Notes under the pieces: model-generated
What the model saw: the letters and a program-made list of their open reading frames with translations, nothing else
Told to the model about the DNA's origin: nothing
The model's database searches: none
Source: Paraeggerthella hongkongensis
Lineage (GTDB): Bacteria; Actinomycetota; Coriobacteriia; Coriobacteriales; Eggerthellaceae
Assembly: GCF_003340345.1 (NCBI RefSeq)
Contig: NZ_PPTQ01000003.1
Location: forward strand, 1 to 64,000
Direction of reading: 5' to 3'
Length of the DNA: 64,000 nucleotides
Part shown: piece by piece, positions 17,404 to 24,228 of the stretch
Layout of the letters: each line of letters begins with the position of its first letter
Numbering within the stretch: position 1 is the first letter of the stretch
Program-made: the position numbers and the translations under genes

Positions 17404-17961
17404 GTGAGTCGCTTGCTGATTGTGGTGGACTATCAGGTTGACTTTGTAGATGGCGCGTTGGGCTTTGCGGGAGCGGAAAAGCTCGCGCAGCCTATTGCGA
17501 ACAAGATTTCGGAGTACCGGAAACGGGGGGACGACGTTGTATTTACGTTCGATACGCACGGATCCGACTACCTGAGCACCCAGGAAGGGCGCAACCTTCC
17601 GGTTGAACACTGCATCGAGAATACGCCTGGTCACAAGCTGTACGGAGCGGTTGCTTCGGAGCTGCTCGACACTGACAAAGTGTTTTTCAAGCCCGTTTTC
17701 GGCTCGGTCGAGTTGTTCGATTGGTTGAGGTCGGCCCAGCGTGCAGCCGACGAAGCGGGAGCGCTGCCGTTCGAGGAGATCGAGCTGGTGGGGTTGGTGT
17801 CCAATATATGTGTGGTGGCCAATGCGGTGCTGGTGAAGACCGCATGTCCCGATGTGCCGGTTACGGTTGATGCTGCATGCACGGGTTCGTTCGACGCCCG
17901 CTTGAACGAGGCTGCCCTCGATACGATGGAAAGCCTGCAGATCAAGGTGGCCAATCGCTGA
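17404..17961 (+). CDS. Isochorismatase-family cysteine hydrolase (nicotinamidase-like)
   Basis: A 185-residue hydrolase with the family catalytic triad: Asp9 (VVDYQVDF), Lys96 (FFKPVFGS) and Cys136 (SNICVVAN). The FDTHG motif near residue 56 resembles the metal-binding D-x-H of nicotinamidases, so nicotinamide to nicotinate is the best guess, but N-carbamoyl amide or isochorismate hydrolysis remains possible. The GTG at 17404 has AGGAGGA 6 nt upstream; the ATG at 17398 sits directly against that site. Its stop overlaps the next start by one base. Confidence 0.88.
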   Translation: MSRLLIVVDYQVDFVDGALGFAGAEKLAQPIANKISEYRKRGDDVVFTFDTHGSDYLSTQEGRNLPVEHCIENTPGHKLYGAVASELLDTDKVFFKPVFGSVELFDWLRSAQRAADEAGALPFEEIELVGLVSNICVVANAVLVKTACPDVPVTVDAACTGSFDARLNEAALDTMESLQIKVANR

Positions 17962-18431
17962 TGGGTTACCTGAAATCCAAGCGATTCACGATTCTGAGCT
18001 GGTTGGCGGTTGCTGCTTGGGCGGTGTTCATCTTTTGCATGTCGGCGAACACGGGCAGCGATCTGAATCAAGGCACGGGACTCCTTTCGCACCTGTATCA
18101 GGCGTTGAAGGAGCTGCAGGCGCACATCTTGGGACCCGAGGCCGATGCCATCAACTCGATTGCGCATTTCTGCGAATACACCGTGTTCGGTGCGTTGTGG
18201 GCGAATGCGCTGCGTTGCCACATGCCCCTTCGACGTGCTTGCGCGCTGGCTGTTGCGTGCGCCAGTCTGTACGGCGTGACCGATGAGTTCCATCAGTTGT
18301 TCGTTCCTGGTCGCATGTGCGATCCCGTGGATTGGGCGGTTGACACCGCGGGTGCCGCGTTGGGCTCGGGGATTGCGTTCTTCCTGCTGAGCCGGCGCCT
18401 TGAGGGGCGGGTTCCGAACGACGCGCGGTAG
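17961..18431 (+). CDS. VanZ-like membrane protein
   Basis: A 156-residue protein with three to four helices and the VanZ signature: WAVFIFCMSA near the N terminus, SIAHFCEYTVFG, and YGVTDEFHQLFVPGRMCDPVDWAVDTAGAALG split over the second half. VanZ proteins are of uncertain function, known for low-level teicoplanin resistance. The ATG overlaps the preceding TGA, indicating coupled translation. A 25-bp terminator follows. Confidence 0.92.
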   Translation: MGYLKSKRFTILSWLAVAAWAVFIFCMSANTGSDLNQGTGLLSHLYQALKELQAHILGPEADAINSIAHFCEYTVFGALWANALRCHMPLRRACALAVACASLYGVTDEFHQLFVPGRMCDPVDWAVDTAGAALGSGIAFFLLSRRLEGRVPNDAR

Positions 18432-18500
18432 CCTTTCCTGCTTGTTCCGCCGCAGAGATTGCGTGTCGGGTTGAGAAAACGATGCTGGCTGAGGAATGCG

Positions 18501-18563
18501 AGGCGGCCGAAGACGCGCGCAGCCGCCCGGCGACGGCTGCGCGCGTCTTCGGCCGCCTTGTTT
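18501..18563 (+). terminator. Very strong terminator after the vanZ-like gene
   Basis: A perfect 25-bp stem (18501-18525 with 18534-18558), 8-nt loop, then TGTTTT. The stem is much longer than usual terminators, so it might also act as an RNA-stabilising or bidirectional element. Confidence 0.85.
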
Positions 18564-18593
18564 TGCACGTGGGGTTCGTAAAAGCTTGATGGC

Positions 18594-18755
18594 TGGCAGG
18601 TTCTTGCGGTTTGAGGTCGTCGAACGGGGCGCCGCTTCTTTCGTCGTCTGATTTGCATTCTGTTTTACCTGATCACGGCGTTGGGTCGCTGCGTGATGTC
18701 TTCGGGTGCGCGCGATTCGCCGGCTTCGACGACCTCAAACCGTCAAAACCTGCCA
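18594..18755. repeat. Long inverted-repeat intergenic element C (162 bp)
   Basis: Arms 18594-18624 and 18725-18755 are 31 nt each and match at 28 of 31 positions; they enclose 100 nt. Same layout as elements A and B. It sits in the 625-bp gap before the heme operon. Between it and the operon, GCATAGGAA occurs twice (18789-18797, 18911-18919). Confidence 0.6.
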
Positions 18756-19056
18756 CGGAAAGCGATTTTTCGTGCGCGCGCCTTCTCTGCATAGGAAACG
18801 CTGTCACCCATTTGATGAGACTGCCGCTTTGAGCGAGCGAGGCGCGTGGCAAAACGGCGTCTTCGAGCCGTGCCGATTTTGGCGTAGCGGCAAAGTTCGG
18901 AAAAACTTTTGCATAGGAATTTGTAAAGTTCTGTGGTATCGTGTCAAAAAGTTAGCCTTAGATAACATATTACTACTAAGCTAATAATATATTTCGCATG
19001 CATGTAATGCAGGGGAAAGCCCTTTGAAGCGGGCGGTTCGACACGAAAGGATATCC
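18756..19056 (+). promoter_or_regulatory. Promoter region of the heme operon with an AT-rich inverted repeat
   Basis: Base composition drops sharply toward A+T at 18900-18995. Facing half-sites TTAGCCTTAGATAA (18952-18965) and TTACTACTAAGCTAA (18970-18984) share TTAGC-TTAG; such TTAG/CTAA dyads recall DtxR/IdeR-type iron boxes. Iron control is what one expects for a heme uptake operon, but the site does not match a consensus closely and I could not assign a confident -35/-10. Confidence 0.5.
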
Positions 19057-20583
19057 ATGGAACATTCGATGAAGGCGGGCGTTGTCGCGCGAGGCTCCGC
19101 TGTTGCGCTGGCGTTTGCTTTGGCGGCGGGCGCAGTGCCGGCGCAGGCCATGGCTGTTGGCGCAGCGCCGATGCCGACTGCAGAGGCAGCGACGGGAAGC
19201 TCTGTCTCCTTGGATAAGGATAATCTTGCGAACGGAACTTATGCGGTTCCGGTGCGCATGTTGCAGGCTTCCAACTTGAGTTCGTCTCAGGGTTCGATTG
19301 CAAGCAGTGCGCTGGATCCGATTGGTTTGCTGACGGTGCGTCATGGGGCGTACACGCTCAGCCTCAATATGAGCGGGCAGGTTCTGGGTCAGTACTGCAA
19401 CTACCTGGGATATTTCGGGTCGTATCACGTGGATGGGAACGCGCTTGCCACCAACGGATCCGATGTTGCAGTTGTGGACTTTGGCGGCGAAGCCGGTAGG
19501 CCGTTCGTGGCGGATGTTCCTTTGGGCGAGGTTGCCAAGACTTCCGGTTACGTTGCGTTGCGACTTGGCGCGCAGGCCATGGGCGACAATCGCCAGACCG
19601 CTGCGGTCCTGATCGACTGGAGCGGCTTGACGGTTGACAGCCTTGACGGCGAGGGCCGACCCTTGGAGACCCTTGTCGATGAAGCCGCCGCCATCGCGCA
19701 GGGTGGCAAGAGCGACGAGGCGTATCGATCTTTGCAGGATGCTATCGCGCGCGCCCGTGCCGTTGTCGAAAAGGGCGCCGCTGCAACGCCGGAGGAGATC
19801 GTGGCTGCCGAAGCGGATTTGGCGTCGGCTATCGAGACGTTCAATGGCTCGCCTGATGCGGTCGACCCCGTTGTTCCGGAGGGTCCCGGAACCGAACAGC
19901 CTGCTCCGACGCCTGAAAAGCCGGGTACCGACGCCTCGAACGGAAACGGGAACTCGACGACAACTCCTTCGCAGCCTCAGCAGCCGAGCGCCGCTTCTTC
20001 TCGCGCCGAATACGTTGCCGGGCATACGTATGCCGTGCCTATGAAGTTTTACAAGGCGAATTCCGGCGAGCTGTCGATGGCCGATCAGTATTTCGGCGAC
20101 ACCGCTTACGTGGTTCCTCGTTCCGATGGCATGTTCGAAGTGCGCTTTACGACGAACAGGTCGGACTACGTCGAAAAACTCTCGTACGGCGGATACGCGG
20201 CCTCGGTGGTGAGCGAAAACGGCGCAAGCCGTACGTACAGCGTGGTGATCGCAGCTTCGAAGGATACCGTGGTGCTGCCCATCACGATGACCATCAAGCC
20301 CATGCGCGAAATGGGCGGCGGCGACGTGTCTGCCGACCTGCATCTGTATTTGGGAGATGCAAAGGTGAAGGATTTGGGGTCGGGCGACGCAGGTGTTCCG
20401 ACCAGCGGAAAGACCGGCAATAGCCCCGCTTCCGGCGGTGCGCAAGGTTCGTATCTGCCGAAGACCGGAGACGACGGCTTGGCTGTTGCCGCAGGAGCCG
20501 TTGCGGTTGCGGCGGGAGCGGTTGCGGTCGGCGCGGCAGCGCGGCGACGCTTTTCGCTGCAGGGGCGAGGGGAAGGTCGTTGA
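19057..20583 (+). CDS. Cell-wall-anchored NEAT-domain protein (two NEAT domains, LPKTG)
   Basis: A 508-residue surface protein: signal peptide (1-33), NEAT domain 1 (about 55-195, GTYAVPVRM...GAYTLSLNM), a helical linker, a Pro/Thr-rich stretch, NEAT domain 2 (about 325-445, HTYAVPMKFYKAN...MTIKPMREMGG), then the sortase signal LPKTG (467-471), a hydrophobic helix and an Arg-rich tail. NEAT domains bind heme or hemoglobin in Isd-type systems. I do not see the YxxxY heme-coordinating pair in either domain, so hemoglobin binding or another heme ligand is possible. The ATG at 19057 follows GAAAGGA. First gene of the heme operon; no sortase is encoded in the window. Confidence 0.88.
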   Translation: MEHSMKAGVVARGSAVALAFALAAGAVPAQAMAVGAAPMPTAEAATGSSVSLDKDNLANGTYAVPVRMLQASNLSSSQGSIASSALDPIGLLTVRHGAYTLSLNMSGQVLGQYCNYLGYFGSYHVDGNALATNGSDVAVVDFGGEAGRPFVADVPLGEVAKTSGYVALRLGAQAMGDNRQTAAVLIDWSGLTVDSLDGEGRPLETLVDEAAAIAQGGKSDEAYRSLQDAIARARAVVEKGAAATPEEIVAAEADLASAIETFNGSPDAVDPVVPEGPGTEQPAPTPEKPGTDASNGNGNSTTTPSQPQQPSAASSRAEYVAGHTYAVPMKFYKANSGELSMADQYFGDTAYVVPRSDGMFEVRFTTNRSDYVEKLSYGGYAASVVSENGASRTYSVVIAASKDTVVLPITMTIKPMREMGGGDVSADLHLYLGDAKVKDLGSGDAGVPTSGKTGNSPASGGAQGSYLPKTGDDGLAVAAGAVAVAAGAVAVGAAARRRFSLQGRGEGR

Positions 20584-20585
20584 AC

Positions 20586-21476
20586 GTGCGGTCATCGTTC
20601 GCCGTGAAGTCCTCGCGCGCGTTTGTCGCCGTTGTTGCCCTGGCGTTCTCTGCTGCGCTTTCCGTTGGCGGTTCTCCTGCTCATGCGGCAGTTTCATCGG
20701 TTTCGACAGCTGCGGTTCATGCGAGCTACGCTAATCCCGACACCGGCGTGATCGAGGATTCGGGCGGGCAGGCAAGCGAGGCTTTGGGGACGTCGATGAG
20801 CCAAGGCATTACCGGATCCTCGGCGCTTGTCGAGAAAGATGCGGACGGAAGCGAGTTCGTGACCATCAGGCTTTCCCAGGCTGACCAGATCGGCGAGGTC
20901 AGCATTGCCTCCGACGTCGATCGTACGGGCGTTTATTCCGAGGACGTTGCGGCCGAGATAATGCAGCGCGATGCCGAGCTCAATACGGCGGACTATCGTG
21001 CGCAGGTGGCATCGGCGCAGGCTACGTTGCGCATTTCGATGTACGTGCATCCCATGGGGCGCTCGGTGGTGTACTTCGTGCAGTTGTCCGATGCGGCTCC
21101 CGGAAACTCGGAAGGTTTTGTCGAAAGCATCGTTGCTGGCCAAGGGTCCGAGCAGGGCCAAGCGCCGGACGGTGGAACGGCTCGGGGATCGAGCGAAGCG
21201 TTGGAGGGTTCTGCCGCTTCAACTGCCGCGTCCGGCGATTCCGCAGGCTCGGGCGTGAGGGAGTTCGACGGCGAAGGTCGCGAGGTGACGGGCTCTGCCG
21301 CCCCGATCTTCGCTTCTCCCCAGACGTATGCGATTGCCGCGGTTGCAGCTACGGCGGCAGTCGCGGCCGTGGCTGCGACGTACTACCTGGCGTACGGTCG
21401 CAAGCGCAAGGCGCGAAGCGATAACGCTGCCGCAGCGGCAGCGGGGCATGGCGGCAGCGCGCCGCCCGAGGCTTAG
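20586..21476 (+). CDS. Shp-like heme-binding surface protein
   Basis: A 296-residue protein with an N-terminal signal peptide (about 1-36), a globular domain (about 40-175) starting YANPDTGVIEDSGG, a low-complexity Ser/Gly/Ala linker, a C-terminal transmembrane helix and a basic tail. This order and the YANP-TG-x-x-DSGG, GQG/SQGI and VTIRL segments resemble the streptococcal Shp family, which passes heme to a substrate-binding lipoprotein, here the next gene. The GTG at 20586 has GAGGGGAAGG 8 nt upstream; a TTG at 20580 is too close. It overlaps the upstream gene context tightly. Family assignment is from memory of the motif. Confidence 0.75.
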   Translation: MRSSFAVKSSRAFVAVVALAFSAALSVGGSPAHAAVSSVSTAAVHASYANPDTGVIEDSGGQASEALGTSMSQGITGSSALVEKDADGSEFVTIRLSQADQIGEVSIASDVDRTGVYSEDVAAEIMQRDAELNTADYRAQVASAQATLRISMYVHPMGRSVVYFVQLSDAAPGNSEGFVESIVAGQGSEQGQAPDGGTARGSSEALEGSAASTAASGDSAGSGVREFDGEGREVTGSAAPIFASPQTYAIAAVAATAAVAAVAATYYLAYGRKRKARSDNAAAAAAGHGGSAPPEA

Positions 21477-21487
21477 GGCTTCGTTGC

Positions 21488-22390
21488 ATGAGCGGGAGAA
21501 CGTTTGCCCGGGTTGGGCTTGCGGCGCTGTGTCTGGCTGTGCTGTGCGCCCTTTCCTCGTGCGTGGACCAGCATCCTGCGCGCGACGGCGGGGACGAGCG
21601 ATCGGGAAAGCGCATCGTGGCCACTTCGCCGGCCGTTGCAAGCATGTGCGATCGGCTTGACCTTGACCTGGTGGGCGTTCCCGCTACGTCGCGCGCATTG
21701 CCGCAGCGATACGGCGATGCGGAGGTGGTAGGCCCTCCTATGGGACCCGACCTGGAGAAATTGTCGATGTTGCGGCCCGATTGCATCGTGGCGCCCGGAT
21801 CGCTGCTGAACGACTTGCAGCCGAAGTTCGCCCAGATAGGAGTGCCTTCCATGTTCGTTGACCTGAACAGCGTGGAGGGCTTGCATCGCTCGATGGATTA
21901 CCTGGGCGTCGCTTTCGGGCGCGAAGCCGAGGCGCTGAAGGCGCGCGCTGAATACGAAGCGTTCATGACCGCGTATCGGCAGGGAATAGAAGGGCTTGCC
22001 CGTCCGCGCGTTTTGGTTCTCATGGGCGTTCCCGGGTCGTATTTGGTGGCGACGCCGCGAAGTTACGCGGGCAGCCTTGTGCAGCAGGCCGGTGGCGAAA
22101 ACGTGTACGCAGATGCTGCGGACGCATTCGTTAACGTGAGCGTCGAGGACATGCTCGATCGCGACCCGGATGTCATTTTGCGTACGTCACATGCTCTTCC
22201 CGACCAGGTCATGGAGATGTTCGCTCAGGAGTTTTCCTCGAACGACACGTGGAAGCACTTCCGTGCCGTGCGTGCGGGGCGCGTCTACGACCTTTCGCAT
22301 GAGCGATTCGGAATGAGCGCGACGTTTGCCTATCCGGAAGCGCTCGAAGAACTTAAGCCGCTGCTGTACGGCAACGGCGAAACCGTTTAG
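21488..22390 (+). CDS. Heme ABC transporter substrate-binding lipoprotein (IsdE-like)
   Basis: A 300-residue class III binding protein with a lipobox (LSSC, Cys25). It keeps candidate axial heme ligands in the places used by IsdE: Met53 in SPAVASMCDRL and His271 in LSHERFGMSATF. It should take heme from the NEAT/Shp proteins at the cell surface and deliver it to the permease. It lies 11 bp after the Shp-like gene and 11 bp before the permease gene. A siderophore or cobalamin binder is the alternative, but the NEAT context favours heme. Confidence 0.9.
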   Translation: MSGRTFARVGLAALCLAVLCALSSCVDQHPARDGGDERSGKRIVATSPAVASMCDRLDLDLVGVPATSRALPQRYGDAEVVGPPMGPDLEKLSMLRPDCIVAPGSLLNDLQPKFAQIGVPSMFVDLNSVEGLHRSMDYLGVAFGREAEALKARAEYEAFMTAYRQGIEGLARPRVLVLMGVPGSYLVATPRSYAGSLVQQAGGENVYADAADAFVNVSVEDMLDRDPDVILRTSHALPDQVMEMFAQEFSSNDTWKHFRAVRAGRVYDLSHERFGMSATFAYPEALEELKPLLYGNGETV

Positions 22391-22401
22391 GACAAGGAGC
22401 T

Positions 22402-23394
22402 ATGCGTAAAGCCAGAAATATCGCGGCATTCGCGCTTACAGTAGGTGCCGTGGCGGCGCTGTTCGCGTTCGCCGTCAATGCGGGCACGCTCAAGGTGCCT
22501 GTCGACGAGCTGCTTGCGGGCTTGTTTGTGGCCTACGACGATCGGGTTGCAACCATTTTCGACCTGCGCTTCCCCCGTATATTCATTGCGCTTGTGGCCG
22601 GCGCGTCCTTGGCTGTGTCGGGCGTGCTGCTGCAGGCGGCCGTGCGCAATCCTTTGGCGGATCCGGGCATTATCGGCGTCAACGCGGGCGCGTCGTTCGC
22701 TGCTATTTTGGTGACGGCGTTTGCACCCTCGCTGTTCTTTTTCATGCCGATTGCCGCGTGCGCAGGGGGCCTTCTTGCGTTCGCGCTGGTGTACGCGTTG
22801 TCGTGGAAAGGGGGAGCGCTCGCGCCTGTGCGCATCATCTTGACCGGCATCGCGATGAGCACTCTGTTCGCCGGGCTGTCTTCTGCGTTCAGCACGGGAT
22901 CGGGCGGGGTGTTGACGGGCGTTGCCAGCTTGGTTGATGCGAACATCTCGGCTAAAACGTGGAGCGATTTCTTCACGCTTGCGGGGTATGCGCTTGCCGG
23001 GTTGGTTCCGGCCCTGTTTGTTGCCAGGCGTTGCGATCTTTTGTCGCTGAGCGACGAGACGGCTGCTTCGCTTGGCGTGGACGTGACGAAAAACCGCCTG
23101 GTGGTTTCCGCTTTTGCCGTTTTGTTGGCATCGGTTGCCACGGCTATCGTGGGACCGATCAGCTTTTTAGGCTTGGTGGTCCCGCATTGTGCGCGCATTT
23201 TGGTGGGGTCGGGACACCGGCTGCTTATTCCGTATTCTATGGTGCTCGGCGCGTTTTGCCTGCTGTTGGCCGACACCGTGGGACGAACCATTGCCGCACC
23301 GTACGAGATTAGCGCCGCTGTCGTCATGTCGGTAGTGGGCGGCCCCGCGTTCATTTTGCTGCTGAGAAGGGCGCGTGATACGTATGGCGGGTAA
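22402..23394 (+). CDS. Heme ABC transporter permease (FecCD family)
   Basis: A 330-residue integral membrane protein with about ten helices and FecCD signatures: LRFPRIFIALVAGASLAVSG, QAAVRNPLADPGIIGVNAGA, and the coupling loop GPISFLGLVVPHCARILVG. It forms the channel for the IsdE-like lipoprotein. AAGGAG precedes the ATG by 5 nt. Its end overlaps the start of the ATPase gene by 20 nt, so production of the two is coupled. Confidence 0.94.
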   Translation: MRKARNIAAFALTVGAVAALFAFAVNAGTLKVPVDELLAGLFVAYDDRVATIFDLRFPRIFIALVAGASLAVSGVLLQAAVRNPLADPGIIGVNAGASFAAILVTAFAPSLFFFMPIAACAGGLLAFALVYALSWKGGALAPVRIILTGIAMSTLFAGLSSAFSTGSGGVLTGVASLVDANISAKTWSDFFTLAGYALAGLVPALFVARRCDLLSLSDETAASLGVDVTKNRLVVSAFAVLLASVATAIVGPISFLGLVVPHCARILVGSGHRLLIPYSMVLGAFCLLLADTVGRTIAAPYEISAAVVMSVVGGPAFILLLRRARDTYGG

Positions 23395-24169
23395 CGCGTT
23401 CACCCTTGAGGGCGTTGGATTTTCGTACGGGTCGACCCGCGTGTTCAAGGGACTGGATCTTGTCGTGCGCGAAGGGGCGGTGACCACGCTGCTCGGAGCG
23501 AACGGTTCCGGAAAGACAACGCTGTTCAACGTGATGACCAAGCGCCTCAAGCCGCAGGAAGGCCGGGTGTTCTTGCGCGCCGGAAACGTTGCGGACGTGC
23601 GTCCTGCGGACTTCGCCAAGTTGGTGTCGGTTGTGCATCAGCACAATATGGCTCCGGCTGACGCGGAGGTGCGAACTTTGGTCGGCTACGGGCGTTCTCC
23701 CTATCGAAAGCTGGGGGTGCGACGGTCTTTGCCCGATCGGGAGCAGGATGCTCGCATGATCGAGTGGGCTCTTGCTACCTGCGATTTGAAGGATGTCGAG
23801 CATCGCGTCATTTCGTCGCTTTCGGGCGGACAGCGCCAGCGCGTGTGGATGGCCATGGCGCTTGCCCAGGGGGCGAATGTGCTGCTGCTTGACGAGCCTA
23901 CCACGTTTTTGGATGTGCGCTACCAGCTGGAAATACTCAAGTTGGTGCGCATGCTCAACGAAGAGCACGGCATGACCGTGGTCATGGTGCTGCACGATAT
24001 GAATCAAGCCATCGAGTACAGCGATGAGATCGTGGCCTTGGTGCAGGGGCGGATTGTTGCGCAGGGAGCGCCGCACGATGTGGTGACCCCCGCTTTTCTA
24101 AGCCAGGTGTACGGAGTTGACCTGGACGTGGTGCGCGTACGGGGCAAGCCGTACGTGTTAGCGGTATGA
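23375..24169 (+). CDS. Heme ABC transporter ATP-binding protein
   Basis: A 264-residue ABC ATPase: Walker A GANGSGKTT near residue 43, Q loop, signature LSGGQRQRVWMAMAL, Walker B VLLLDEPTTFLD and switch histidine VLHDMNQ. It powers the FecCD-type permease with which it overlaps. The GTG at 23375 has AGAAGG 4 nt upstream; an ATG three codons later is possible. The gene ends 59 bp before the last NEAT gene. Confidence 0.94.
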   Translation: MIRMAGNAFTLEGVGFSYGSTRVFKGLDLVVREGAVTTLLGANGSGKTTLFNVMTKRLKPQEGRVFLRAGNVADVRPADFAKLVSVVHQHNMAPADAEVRTLVGYGRSPYRKLGVRRSLPDREQDARMIEWALATCDLKDVEHRVISSLSGGQRQRVWMAMALAQGANVLLLDEPTTFLDVRYQLEILKLVRMLNEEHGMTVVMVLHDMNQAIEYSDEIVALVQGRIVAQGAPHDVVTPAFLSQVYGVDLDVVRVRGKPYVLAV

Positions 24170-24228
24170 AAGCGGCTTTCCGCAAAAGGACAAGCTATAC
24201 GAAGAATCATGAGAAAGGAGCGAACGAT

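Noticed and set aside
18432-19056. Small gene in the gap before the heme operon
   Set aside because: Short frames exist but overlap the inverted-repeat element and have no ribosome site.
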